Of a stretch of 64,000 nt of DNA, positions 8,934-17,170 are shown piece by piece (the stretch's first letter is position 1; the number at the start of each line of letters is the position of its first letter). This stretch comes from Companilactobacillus kimchii DSM 13961 = JCM 10707. Its GTDB lineage: Bacteria; Bacillota; Bacilli; Lactobacillales; Lactobacillaceae. Location of the stretch: contig NZ_AZDH01000009.1 of NCBI RefSeq assembly GCF_001435445.1, positions 98,553 to 162,552 on the forward strand, written 5' to 3'. A program made the position numbers and the translations under genes. The notes below the pieces were generated by a model. It did no database searches and had not been told where the DNA came from. It saw only the letters and a program-made list of their open reading frames with translations.

Positions 8934-10040
8934 TTGAATTTAAAGAGTTTCTTTTATATATTGATACCAACTTTTCTTTTTAGTTCTATGGAAATTGCCT
9001 TGAAGATTGCCGGTGGGCAATTTAATCCAATTGAATTGAACTTTGTCAGATTCTTGATTGGTGGTTTGGCTCTTTTGCCTTTCACTATGATGTACATTAG
9101 AAAGCACAGTGTCAGATTATCTAGATCTGATTTTGGACGTATTGCTCTAACTGGTTTTGTTATCGTGGTTTTGAGTATGACGTTGTATCAATTATCTATC
9201 GGGATGGCTACTGCTTCGGTTATCGCTATTATGTTGAGTGCTAATCCTATCTTTGGTTTAATTATTGGTTTCGTGTTCTTAAAAGAAAAATTATCTAGAA
9301 CTAATGTTTTAGCTCTAGTTTTGACTTTGATTGGTCTTTTGATCATTATTAATCCATTCCACTTGAGTGGTGCTATGGGTATCATGTTAGGATTGCTTTC
9401 ATCAATTCTTTTCGGTGTCTATGGTGTTATGTCACGTGTTAATGGTGGCAAAATTGGTTTAAATGGTCTTTCAATGACTTGTTTATCATTCTTGTTTGGT
9501 TCAGCTGAATTGGGTGTTTTGATGGGTCTAAGTCACTTACCAATTGCTCAAAATATTCCAAGTAACTATTCTGAGTTTGTTAATATTCCTTTCTTCAAGG
9601 GAATCTCTTTACAAACATTACCATTGATTCTTTACATTTCTGTCTTGGTTACTGGTGTAGCTTTCGGTTTGTACTTCCTTTCAATGGAAAAGGTTGGTAT
9701 TCTTCAAGCTTCATTGATTTTCCTAGTCAAACCAGCTTTGGCTCCCGTCTTGGCATTGATAGTTTTAGGCGAAGCCATGAAGGTTAATACTATTATCGGT
9801 ATTGTTGTTATCTTGCTCGGTTCGTTCGTTACTCTTATGGGCGAAAAGATTGCTTACAGTGTTATGGCTATTTTCAAACGTAATAATCCTGAAGCACATC
9901 AAGAAGTTGATGAATTGGCTAAGGTTAAAGAAGAACTTGAAAATGGTGAACTTGCTAAACGTGGACGTGCTACTGAAGAAGCAGTTCGTCACTCGATTGA
10001 AGAAAAACGTCAAGCACATGAATTACCATCTGAAAATTAA
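8934..10040 (+). CDS. DMT superfamily transporter (EamA family)
   Basis: A 368-residue membrane protein with ten predicted hydrophobic helices in two EamA repeats (residues about 1-145 and 150-300), then a charged cytosolic tail of about 60 residues (KVKEELENGELAKRGR). A TTG start is used, with GGGGATGA upstream; no ATG fits better. Family members export metabolites or amino acids. The substrate is unknown. The tail is longer than in typical ten-helix EamA proteins. Confidence 0.8.
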   Translation: MNLKSFFYILIPTFLFSSMEIALKIAGGQFNPIELNFVRFLIGGLALLPFTMMYIRKHSVRLSRSDFGRIALTGFVIVVLSMTLYQLSIGMATASVIAIMLSANPIFGLIIGFVFLKEKLSRTNVLALVLTLIGLLIIINPFHLSGAMGIMLGLLSSILFGVYGVMSRVNGGKIGLNGLSMTCLSFLFGSAELGVLMGLSHLPIAQNIPSNYSEFVNIPFFKGISLQTLPLILYISVLVTGVAFGLYFLSMEKVGILQASLIFLVKPALAPVLALIVLGEAMKVNTIIGIVVILLGSFVTLMGEKIAYSVMAIFKRNNPEAHQEVDELAKVKEELENGELAKRGRATEEAVRHSIEEKRQAHELPSEN

Positions 10041-10060
10041 AATACTCATTTATTAAAATT

Positions 10061-10094
10061 AAGATTACGAATTAGACGTAATCTTATTTTTTTT
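10061..10094 (+). terminator. Intrinsic terminator
   Basis: AAGATTACG and CGTAATCTT arms around a 7-base loop, followed by TATTTTTTTT, after the EamA gene. Confidence 0.85.
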
Positions 10095-10147
10095 GGCATA
10101 ATTGAGCTATTATAAAGGTAACGGTTTCAAAATAGCGAGGTGAACGT

Positions 10148-11065
10148 ATGACTGATTTAGTAAAAATTGGTAACACGAATGTAGTAAGTAAAAAATTAGG
10201 CTTAGGGACTAATAAAGTTGGTGGCCATAATATTTTTACGGGATTAAAGGATAAAGATGGTTATGCGGTAGTAAAAGAAGCTATTGAAAGTGGCATTACT
10301 ACTTTGGATACAGCCTATATGTACGGTTTAGGGCGCTCTGAGGAAATTATTGGTGATGTTATTCAAGATTATGACCGTAGTAAATTAATTATTGCGACAA
10401 AGGCAGCACAAGATTCTAGTAGGAATAAAGTAGACAATAGTCCAGAATTCTTAAGAAAATCTGTCGATGAAGCACTAAAACGGTTAAAAACAGATTACAT
10501 TGACATTTTTTATATTCATTTTCCAGATGAAAAGACACCTAAAGATCAAGCCGTAAGAGCTTTGAATGAACTAAAAAAGAGTGGCAAAATCAGAGCCATT
10601 GGTGTTTCTAATTTTTCATTGGCTCAAATTAAAGAAGCAAATAAAGAAGGTTTCGTTGATATTGTTGAGGATAATTACAGTCTGTTACACCGTGACGCTG
10701 AAAAAGAACTATTCCCATATTTAAAGGAAAATAAGATTTCCTTTGTTCCATATTTCCCACTGGCGTCGGGCCTATTAACTGGGAAATATAGATTCAGCGA
10801 CAGTGATAAGTTTAGTCAATATAGTCGAGAAAAATTTGGTGATATTATCACCTCATTAGAGATTGTGGAGAAGATTGCTGACAGATACGAGGCAACCGTC
10901 GCCCAAGTGATTTTGGCTTGGTACATGAAAAATCCTAATATTTCGATCGTAATTCCAGGGGCTAGAAAACCGGAACAAGTCGATCAAAACGTTAAGTCAT
11001 TAGATATCAAACTGAGTGATAAAGATTATCGCACGATTGATGAAGCTTTTATGGATGTTGAATAG
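10148..11065 (+). CDS. Aldo/keto reductase
   Basis: A 305-residue (beta/alpha)8 NADPH-dependent oxidoreductase. The catalytic tetrad is visible: Asp and Tyr in LDTAYMYGLGRSEE, Lys in IATKAA, His in FYIHFPD. The C-terminal cofactor-binding stretch is SIVIPGARKPEQVDQN. RBS GCGAGGTG precedes the ATG. It is probably co-transcribed with the following SDR gene, 29 bases on with no terminator between. The pair probably handles carbonyl or quinone detoxification, but no substrate can be named. Confidence 0.88.
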   Translation: MTDLVKIGNTNVVSKKLGLGTNKVGGHNIFTGLKDKDGYAVVKEAIESGITTLDTAYMYGLGRSEEIIGDVIQDYDRSKLIIATKAAQDSSRNKVDNSPEFLRKSVDEALKRLKTDYIDIFYIHFPDEKTPKDQAVRALNELKKSGKIRAIGVSNFSLAQIKEANKEGFVDIVEDNYSLLHRDAEKELFPYLKENKISFVPYFPLASGLLTGKYRFSDSDKFSQYSREKFGDIITSLEIVEKIADRYEATVAQVILAWYMKNPNISIVIPGARKPEQVDQNVKSLDIKLSDKDYRTIDEAFMDVE

Positions 11066-11094
11066 CTTTGAATTAATTGAAAGAGGGATAAATT

Positions 11095-11688
11095 ATGACT
11101 AAGAAAGCAGTTATTTTAGGAGCAAATGGATTTGCGGGTAAGGAGTTCGCCCAACAACTTTTGGAAGACGATTATACAGTTACAAGTATTTCTAGAACTG
11201 GTGAACCAGTTGGAAATGATTCATGGCACAGTAAGGTTGATTGGAAGATTGGAAATGCTTTATCTAAGGGATTCTGGACACAATATTTAAAAGATGCCGA
11301 TGTTGTCATTGATACAATTGGTGAGTGGCATGAAGATTCTAATGAGAATCTTACTTTTGAAAAAGTTAATTATGAGAGTGCCCTAAATATCGCCGACGCA
11401 GCAGAAGAGAACAATGTTCCTGTATTTGTTTACTTCTCAGTTGATGATATTCCTAACGCAAATAAGAGGTATATCCAAACAAAACGTGACGCTGAAGATG
11501 ACTTGAAGAAACGTAAATTTAGAAGTGTTATCTTGAGACCAGCTACAATGGTATCCGATGAAGAAGCGGTTGATAGTAATGAACCGCACAGAAGTTTACC
11601 TGTCAGCATGGTTGTTTTGGCAGCCCTTGATGCTGTTGATAATGCTAAAGAGAACGTTACTTTAGGTGTTGAAGATATCGATCAATAA
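11095..11688 (+). CDS. NAD(P)H-binding SDR-family protein
   Basis: A 197-residue atypical short-chain dehydrogenase/reductase with the N-terminal glycine-rich cofactor motif GANGFAGKEF, followed by a mid-protein NYESALNIADAAEENNVPVF stretch like the NAD(P)H-binding (NmrA/epimerase-like) group. It is shorter than classical epimerases (about 300), so it is probably the cofactor domain with a reduced substrate lobe. No clear Y-x-x-x-K active pair. RBS AAGAGGGA. Second gene of a likely two-gene unit with the aldo/keto reductase. Confidence 0.75.
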   Translation: MTKKAVILGANGFAGKEFAQQLLEDDYTVTSISRTGEPVGNDSWHSKVDWKIGNALSKGFWTQYLKDADVVIDTIGEWHEDSNENLTFEKVNYESALNIADAAEENNVPVFVYFSVDDIPNANKRYIQTKRDAEDDLKKRKFRSVILRPATMVSDEEAVDSNEPHRSLPVSMVVLAALDAVDNAKENVTLGVEDIDQ

Positions 11689-11702
11689 TGAAATTAAAAA
11701 CC

Positions 11703-11751
11703 AAAAATCTCTAGATATTAGAAGAAATTCTAATATTTAGAGATTTTTTTT
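11703..11751 (+). terminator. Intrinsic terminator
   Basis: AAATCTCTA.ATATTAGAA pairs with TTCTAATAT.TAGAGATTT, followed by a T run. Confidence 0.88.
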
Positions 11752-11823
11752 GCTTTTTTACTTGCTATGAAACGCGTTTGATAGATTACAGTATTTTCTG
11801 TAAACAAGAAAGGACGTGAGTAA

Positions 11824-12126
11824 ATGTTTGAATACGTACAGGTGATAGAGCCGCAAAACAAAGTCACAGTGGGTTATGTAAACTATTCTTTGAATGACAA
11901 TGAACTGTTGGTTAAAGTATTAGATCTGAAAAGTTTAACCAGAAAGCAAATTTATCATCTACCTTTGAAAGAAATTTCTGATGCTAGTAAAAAGGAATAT
12001 CAAGGTTGGAAGAAAATAGAATTCACTCATCGAAAATTGAAGTTTATTTTCATTTGGAGTGGTTTTGGTGAGTATGACTATTTTAAAAGAGATACTTTAT
12101 CATTGATAGTCGATAATCACCTGTAA
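11824..12126 (+). CDS. Hypothetical protein (100 residues)
   Basis: A short soluble protein preceded by a good RBS (AAAGGACGTGAG). It alternates beta-type and basic stretches (GYVNYSLNDNELLVKVLDLKSLTRKQIYHLPL, abbreviated; then KKIEFTHRKLKFIFIW), suggesting a small beta-rich fold of PH-like appearance. No catalytic motif, signal peptide or membrane segment. It is not obviously tied to the PTS genes downstream. I do not recognise the family. Confidence 0.55.
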   Translation: MFEYVQVIEPQNKVTVGYVNYSLNDNELLVKVLDLKSLTRKQIYHLPLKEISDASKKEYQGWKKIEFTHRKLKFIFIWSGFGEYDYFKRDTLSLIVDNHL

Positions 12127-12238
12127 GCATTTGAAATCGGAAATGCTGAAAAGCACGTAGATAGTTTCCTGAAATAAATAAGAAACTGTCGGTTTGGAAT
12201 AATTGCATGCTAGTATAAATAACGTTAATTAACAATTA

Positions 12239-12252
12239 GGTTACCGGTAACC
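12239..12252. promoter_or_regulatory. Perfect palindrome before the PTS operon
   Basis: GGTTACCGGTAACC is a perfect 14-base palindrome 20 bases before the IIBC start, downstream of a TATAAA-like -10 (12214-12219). The central CG symmetry resembles LacI-family operators. The DeoR-type regulator at the operon end is another candidate. No protein is assigned. Confidence 0.5.
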
Positions 12253-12271
12253 CTGATAAGGAAGGGTTAAT

Positions 12272-13882
12272 ATGTCAAAAAATAAGGAGGGAAGTAAAGC
12301 TTTTGCCGCACTACAAAATGTCGGTAAGACCTTCATGCTTCCAATCGCTTTATTACCTGTTGCAGGACTATTCTTAGGAATTGGTGCTTCATTTACAGGT
12401 GCATCATTTATCAAAATGTATCATTTAGAGGCAATTTTAGGACCAGGTACATTTTTGAACAGATTACTAACGATTTTTAATGATTGTGGTAGTGTTATTT
12501 TTAATAATTTAGGCCTCTTATTTGCTGTTTCAGTTGCTCTTGGTTTGGCCAAGAGTGAAAAAGGTGTTGCTGCATTGTCAGCCTTAGTTGGTTATTTCAT
12601 GATGTATGCCACTATGACTAGTGCCATTGTTAACTTTGGTGAATTGGAACGTCTAAAGAAAATTGGCGGTCTACTTACAAATATGCTTGGTTTCACTAAC
12701 ACCATGAATACTGGTGTTTTTGGAGGAATCTTTATTGGATTGATCTGTGTTTGGTTACACAATAAGTATTACAAGATTAAGTTTCCCGATGCTATTTCAT
12801 TCTTCGGTGGAACACACTTCAGTCCTATTGCTGGTGCCTTAGCTGGTATTGTTGGTGGATTTATCATGGCCTTTCTATGGCCATACATTGCTATGGGAAT
12901 CGCTGGATTAGGTACTTTGATCGGTAAATCAGGTTATTTCGGTACTTTCTTCTATGCATATGTTTACCGTGCCTTGATACCATTTGGTTTACACCATGTG
13001 TTCTACTTACCATTCTGGCAAACAGCCGTTGGTGGTACAGCTACTATTGCTGGTAAATCAATTGTGGGTGCACAGAATATCGTCTTTGCTCAAATGGCTG
13101 CTGGTCAAAAGATTTCATGGGAGGCTGCTAGATACTTTGCCTTTGAATTCCCAGTAATGATTGGTGGTTTTCCAGCTGCTGCCTTAGCTATGTATCATTG
13201 TGCTAAAAAGAATAAGCGTAAAGATGTTAAAGGTTTGTTACTATCATCATCATTGACATCAATTTTGACAGGTATTACTGAACCACTAGAATTTACTATT
13301 TTATTTGCTTCACCATTCTTATTCTGGGGTATCCACTGTGTCTTGTTTGCCTTTTCAGCAGTCTTTGTTTCCTTATTGAAGATTGGTGTTGGCTTCACAT
13401 TCTCCGGTGGTTTACTAGATATGATTCTTTATGGAGTCTTACCTGGACAAGCTCGTACTAATTGGTTGGGCTTAATACCATTGATTCTGTTCTACTTTGC
13501 TTTGTACTACTTCGTCTTTAAATTTGCCATTCTCAAGTTTAACTTGAAGACTCCAGGTCGTGAAGATGATGAAGAAGAAGCCGTTCTACATACAAAACAA
13601 GATTATGTTGATGAAAAGAATGCTAACGGTGATTCAACCGATAGTATTCCAGCAATGATTGTTGATGGTTTAGGTGGAAAAGATAATATTAGTACCTTCG
13701 AAGCTTGTGCTACCAGATTACGTGTTGGTGTTAACAACCCTGATATTGTTAAGAAAAACCTTTTGAAATCCACTGGTGCTGTGGGAACAGTCGTCCATGG
13801 AAAAGGTGTCCAAGTTATTTATGGTACAAAAGTTTCAACTATTGGACCAGAGGTAGAAGATTATTTAGGAATTGAGGGATAA
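12272..13882 (+). CDS. PTS sugar transporter IIBC, glucose/alpha-glucoside family
   Basis: A 536-residue membrane permease. The EIIC domain (residues 1-430) has about ten hydrophobic segments and the conserved GITEPLEFTILF signature. The C-terminal EIIB domain carries the phospho-cysteine in EACATRLRV (near residue 483). It would take up and phosphorylate a glucose-type sugar or disaccharide (glucose, maltose or another alpha-glucoside). IIA is encoded by the next gene. RBS AAGGAAGG. The exact sugar is not readable from sequence, and no hydrolase sits in this operon to reveal it. Confidence 0.85.
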   Translation: MSKNKEGSKAFAALQNVGKTFMLPIALLPVAGLFLGIGASFTGASFIKMYHLEAILGPGTFLNRLLTIFNDCGSVIFNNLGLLFAVSVALGLAKSEKGVAALSALVGYFMMYATMTSAIVNFGELERLKKIGGLLTNMLGFTNTMNTGVFGGIFIGLICVWLHNKYYKIKFPDAISFFGGTHFSPIAGALAGIVGGFIMAFLWPYIAMGIAGLGTLIGKSGYFGTFFYAYVYRALIPFGLHHVFYLPFWQTAVGGTATIAGKSIVGAQNIVFAQMAAGQKISWEAARYFAFEFPVMIGGFPAAALAMYHCAKKNKRKDVKGLLLSSSLTSILTGITEPLEFTILFASPFLFWGIHCVLFAFSAVFVSLLKIGVGFTFSGGLLDMILYGVLPGQARTNWLGLIPLILFYFALYYFVFKFAILKFNLKTPGREDDEEEAVLHTKQDYVDEKNANGDSTDSIPAMIVDGLGGKDNISTFEACATRLRVGVNNPDIVKKNLLKSTGAVGTVVHGKGVQVIYGTKVSTIGPEVEDYLGIEG

Positions 13883-13883
13883 C

Positions 13884-14369
13884 ATGGGTTTATTTAATTT
13901 TAAAAAGAAAACAGATTTCTTCTCTCCTGTAGCAGGAAAACTAGTTGCGCTTGATAAAGTAAGTGACGAAGTTTTTTCTAGCGGTGCAATGGGTAAAGGA
14001 TTTGCAATAGAACCTAGTAATGAAAATATTTATAGTCCTGTAAAAGGAACAGTCAGTCAGCTTTTTCCCACGAAACATGCCGTGGGGATAAATTGTGGAA
14101 AAATGGAAATCTTGATTCACATTGGTATTGATACTGTGGATTTGAAAGGTGCTCCGTTTGAAACTTTAGTTAATGTCGGCGATGAAGTCGATAACAATAC
14201 TAGATTGGTTAAAGTTGATTTTGATCAAATTAAAGCAGCTAAAAAAGATCCAATGACAATGGTTTTGATTACTAATTCAAATGATGTTTTGAAAGATTAT
14301 AATCAGGTGGCTGAAGTCGGTAGTCAGGTTGATAATTTGACTAAAATTGCAGACATTAAAGAAAAATAG
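13884..14369 (+). CDS. PTS glucose-type IIA component
   Basis: A 161-residue cytosolic EIIA of the Crr type. The phosphorylated histidine lies in ILIHIGIDTV, with a second active-site His in KHAVGIN. It passes phosphate from HPr to the IIB domain of the previous gene. I start at ATG 13884, one base after the IIBC stop; a TTG four codons upstream is inside the RBS region (GAGGGA). Two-gene translational unit with IIBC. Confidence 0.88.
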   Translation: MGLFNFKKKTDFFSPVAGKLVALDKVSDEVFSSGAMGKGFAIEPSNENIYSPVKGTVSQLFPTKHAVGINCGKMEILIHIGIDTVDLKGAPFETLVNVGDEVDNNTRLVKVDFDQIKAAKKDPMTMVLITNSNDVLKDYNQVAEVGSQVDNLTKIADIKEK

Positions 14370-14376
14370 AATTTTG

Positions 14377-14425
14377 AAGTAATCCTCCCATGGTCCTCAA
14401 AAAAAGATTATAGGAGGTTTTACTT
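14377..14425 (+). promoter_or_regulatory. Hairpin that covers the RBS of the OrfA-like gene
   Basis: AAGTAA-T-CCTCC (14377-14388) pairs with GGAGG-TT-TTACTT (14413-14425), so the Shine-Dalgarno GGAGG and the first base of the TTG start lie in the stem. It lacks a T run, so it fits translational masking better than termination. Confidence 0.55.
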
Positions 14426-14886
14426 TGACTAAATTAAGTTATGGATTGAAATTAAAAGTAGTGACAGCTTATCTACAGGGTGAAAGTTCCATTAGTTTAC
14501 AAAGAAAGTTTGATGTCAGTAAATTCAGTATTTTCAATTGGGTACAGCGGTATAAGAAGTATGGTTCTGAAGGTTTGAGAAGACGTACAGATAGTCACGA
14601 ATACGATGGTGATTTCAAATTACGCGTTTTAAAGTGGAAAAAAACTCATCAAACAACTTATGCTAAAACAGCAGATTACTTTCAAATCAGTAATCCGGGG
14701 ACAATTGCTAACTGGCAAAGAAAGTATGATGATCTTGGGTGGACAGGCCTATTTAGAAAAGACGTTCAGCAATTAGTTATTGATCGTGAAAAAATAAGTG
14801 AATTAGAACATGAGAATGAATTATTACGTTCAGAGATATTGTCATTACGAGCAATAAAGTTGGATAGTGCAACAATTGAGTTATGA
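14425..14886 (+). CDS. IS3-type OrfA-like helix-turn-helix protein, orphan
   Basis: A 153-residue protein with two tandem helix-turn-helix segments (SLQRKFDVSKFSIFNWVQRY, about residues 25-44, and TADYFQISNPGTIANWQRKY, about 80-99) and a C-terminal leucine-rich coiled coil (ISELEHENELLRSEILSL). This is the layout of IS3-family OrfA. No OrfB (DDE integrase) frame, slippery heptamer or terminal inverted repeat follows; a DeoR gene starts 62 bases on. It may be an IS relic or a domesticated DNA-binding protein inside the PTS operon. TTG start with a masked GGAGG. Confidence 0.7.
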   Translation: MTKLSYGLKLKVVTAYLQGESSISLQRKFDVSKFSIFNWVQRYKKYGSEGLRRRTDSHEYDGDFKLRVLKWKKTHQTTYAKTADYFQISNPGTIANWQRKYDDLGWTGLFRKDVQQLVIDREKISELEHENELLRSEILSLRAIKLDSATIEL

Positions 14887-14947
14887 TGGGGAATTACTTC
14901 AAGAATAACTATTTTTCGGTTAAAGAATGATAAGGGGACGAGTACGG

Positions 14948-15718
14948 ATGATTCCTAAGGAAAAAAGAGAAGTGCAGATTTTAGAAGTATTAAAAGAAAA
15001 GGGTTGGTTATCAACCAAACAGATTGCGGATCATTTTGGGATAGCCTTTGATACTGCTAGGAGGGATGTTCTGCATTTAACCTCTACCGGGCAAGCCATT
15101 CGGGTTCATGGTGGAATCATGATCACTCAGGGTGATGAAGTACCTGAGTTCTTGAATAGAAAACGTATTTTGTCACCCGTTAAAACTTCAATGGCTAAGA
15201 TTGCGGCGACTTATGTTCATCCAAATAAACTTTATTTTATTGGGGCTTCGACGACGTTAGTACAACTTTGTGATCTATTGGGGGAAGTTGATACGACAAT
15301 CGTGACGCATGGTATCGACAACGCCGAACATTTGATGGAAAACAAGTTTCCTAGGGTTGAATTGTTAGGTGGAATTGTCGATAAAATTAATCGTTACGCA
15401 TCATCACTTGATACATTGATTCGTTTAAACGATTTTGTTTTCGATGGTGTCTTTATCGGCGCATCTCGAATCACTGATGAAGGTGACATAACAGTCATGG
15501 GTAAGGCTGATGCGGCTATTTTGAGAAAAGCTGTTCAACGGGGCAAAAAGATAATCTTGGTCACACAGAATTATAAATTTACTACTAAGAAAACTTCGCC
15601 CTACGTTGTAACAAATTGTCAGCAAGTCGATGTGTTGGTTACCGATAAGAGCTTAGACCCCAAATATGTTAGTTATTTTAGGGATAGTGTAGTTTTTAGA
15701 ACAATTGGAAATAAGTAA
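14948..15718 (+). CDS. DeoR family sugar-operon regulator
   Basis: A 256-residue regulator with an N-terminal winged HTH (LSTKQIADHFGIAFDTARRDVLHL, shown in short: TARRD motif) and a DeoRC sugar-phosphate sensor domain (LLGGIVDKINRY; VFIGASRITDEGDITV). I use ATG 14948 with RBS AAGGGGACGAG; an in-frame start seven codons earlier precedes this RBS. The last gene after the PTS IIBC/IIA pair, so it probably regulates that PTS in response to a phosphorylated sugar. Confidence 0.85.
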   Translation: MIPKEKREVQILEVLKEKGWLSTKQIADHFGIAFDTARRDVLHLTSTGQAIRVHGGIMITQGDEVPEFLNRKRILSPVKTSMAKIAATYVHPNKLYFIGASTTLVQLCDLLGEVDTTIVTHGIDNAEHLMENKFPRVELLGGIVDKINRYASSLDTLIRLNDFVFDGVFIGASRITDEGDITVMGKADAAILRKAVQRGKKIILVTQNYKFTTKKTSPYVVTNCQQVDVLVTDKSLDPKYVSYFRDSVVFRTIGNK

Positions 15719-15723
15719 AAAAT

Positions 15724-15770
15724 AATACCACGTTACAGTATGCGGAATACATACTATAACGTGGTATTTT
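15724..15770 (+). terminator. Intrinsic terminator
   Basis: ATACCACGTTACAGTATG and CATACTATAACGTGGTAT form a long stem with a T-rich end after the DeoR gene. Confidence 0.85.
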
Positions 15771-15985
15771 GTGTTTAAGAATTAACATCTTAATATCCGA
15801 TTTTGACCACTTATCGAAAAATTGAATTACGATAAAAAAGTCTCGGGTATAATGACCCCAGTTAATAAAGGAGGTCAAAATCTTATTAAAAATGCAATAT
15901 AGAGGAAGCAAATTTTATGACTGTGATTAACCTAATTCTTAAATCTTCTCGTATAATATTAAATAAAATCTAATGGGGAAAATTC

Positions 15986-16444
15986 GTGAAAATAGAAATC
16001 AATTATCAACAGGAAGGCGACATACCAACAGATAAAGTTAAAGTAACCGTTAAAGCACAAAGTTTTTCTGATGATGTCCAAAGATTATTGAGGACGATTA
16101 AAAATTTGGATAACTATACTGATGTTGTACCATTAGCGGTTGAAGATCGTGTTGTTATGGTTCAACTAGATGAGATTATTGCGATTGAAGTATACAAGAA
16201 CGAATTAACGGTTTATACACAAGCCAAAGTGTATAAGTTAAAGGGAAAATTGAAAGAAATGTATCAACGTCTGAATAATGGTGATTTTATTCAAATTTCT
16301 AAAAGTGCATTGATAAATTTGAATCATTTAAGCTCACTAGAAGCATCATTTTCGGGTAATATGCTGGCTTTTATGGATAATGATGAGAAGCTAACTGTTA
16401 GTCGTAAATACCTAATACAATTAAAAGAAAGCTTGGGGATGTAA
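15986..16444 (+). CDS. LytTR domain DNA-binding regulator
   Basis: A 152-residue protein. The N-terminal 50 residues form a small unknown domain; residues about 55-150 are a LytTR DNA-binding domain (VMVQLDEIIAIEVYKNELTVYT, abbreviated; FIQISKSALINLNHL; LTVSRKYLIQLKESLG). GTG start with GGGGAA as RBS; a TATAAT -10 lies at 15952-15957. One base separates it from a DUF3021 gene. LytTR-DUF3021 pairs are a known regulator/membrane-inhibitor arrangement in lactic acid bacteria. Targets are not shown here. Confidence 0.85.
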   Translation: MKIEINYQQEGDIPTDKVKVTVKAQSFSDDVQRLLRTIKNLDNYTDVVPLAVEDRVVMVQLDEIIAIEVYKNELTVYTQAKVYKLKGKLKEMYQRLNNGDFIQISKSALINLNHLSSLEASFSGNMLAFMDNDEKLTVSRKYLIQLKESLGM

Positions 16445-16445
16445 G

Positions 16446-16853
16446 ATGATAAGAAAAATTTTTAGTTATGGTCTGACTGGAATTCTAATTGGTTCATTAA
16501 CTTTTTTAGCAATCCTTACTAGACAAGGGGCGGTTACAGTCACACCTCAAAACATTTTTAGTATTTGGCTGATGAGTCTTTTCATTGGTTGGGTCTCAAT
16601 GATATTTGAGTATGATTTGAATATTTTGTTAGAAATAGTAATTCATTTTGTAGTGACTCTAGCTTTGGTAATAGTAATGACCTCATATAATGGCTGGGTG
16701 AATGTTTTATTAAGACACGGCTGGATCAATCTAATTAGTTTCATTATTATTTATGCTTTGATTTGGTTGGGAATATACCTCAATCAAATGATCGATGCAA
16801 AAAAACTAACTAAGTTAGTAAAAATTCGTAATAAAAAGAACGGCCTCAATTAA
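16446..16853 (+). CDS. DUF3021 family membrane protein
   Basis: A 135-residue protein with four hydrophobic helices and a short basic C-terminus (KKLTKLVKIRNKKN). RBS TTGGGG lies inside the end of the LytTR gene, so translation is coupled. Known from other Firmicutes as the membrane partner that holds a LytTR regulator inactive; that role is inferred from the family. The stop codon lies inside the hairpin that follows. Confidence 0.8.
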   Translation: MIRKIFSYGLTGILIGSLTFLAILTRQGAVTVTPQNIFSIWLMSLFIGWVSMIFEYDLNILLEIVIHFVVTLALVIVMTSYNGWVNVLLRHGWINLISFIIIYALIWLGIYLNQMIDAKKLTKLVKIRNKKNGLN

Positions 16854-16903
16854 GTATTCAAGATATATCTGTTACTTGAATCTCTTAATAGAGGTCGTTT
16901 TTA
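16841..16903. repeat. Dispersed terminator-like hairpin, copy 1
   Basis: CGGCCTCAATTAAGTATTCAAG pairs with CTTGAATCTCTTAATAGAGG (arms given in part), ending in TCGTTTTTATTTT. Member of a five-copy family; the left arm overlaps the DUF3021 stop. Likely terminates the LytTR operon. Confidence 0.8.
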
Positions 16904-16963
16904 TTTTACAAAATTACGTATTAAACATACTTAGCTCAAGAAAAATAATTGAAATATTATTTA

Positions 16964-17092
16964 GTCTGGAGTAAGAATTGTAAATGTGTTCAGCTATGAC
17001 GTTATTGTTAGCGGCTTTGCCGCTTACAATAAGGCTGATCTCCAAGTCATGCCCATAGCGTTCCAACACATTTCCAATTCTTGCGGAAGACG
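16964..17092. repeat. Long intergenic hairpin with a nested hairpin
   Basis: The left arm GTCTGGAG..AAGAATTG.AAATGTGTT (from 16964) pairs with AACACATTT.CAATTCTTGCGGAAGAC (to 17092). The loop holds a second near-perfect stem, TTATTGTTAGCGGC/GCCGCTTACAATAA (17002-17032). The order terminator hairpin, AT-rich spacer, long hairpin matches the elements that flank the MarR-ABC operon. Nothing else is seen in 16854-17170. Confidence 0.65.
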
Positions 17093-17170
17093 GGAATCTA
17101 AGCACGTTCACACTTTAACCGAATTTGAATAAGAACAGTCAAGTTGGTCGCATAATTTATACCTTTCAAG

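Noticed and set aside
8713..8937. Open frame of 74 codons before the EamA gene
   Set aside because: It runs through the nested hairpin element, has no RBS, and its composition is that of the palindrome.
15866..15975. Strong orphan AAAGGAGGTC and two tiny frames (12 and 18 codons) upstream of the LytTR gene
   Set aside because: No start codon at proper spacing after the strong SD and no recognisable peptide; could be a gene remnant but cannot be supported.
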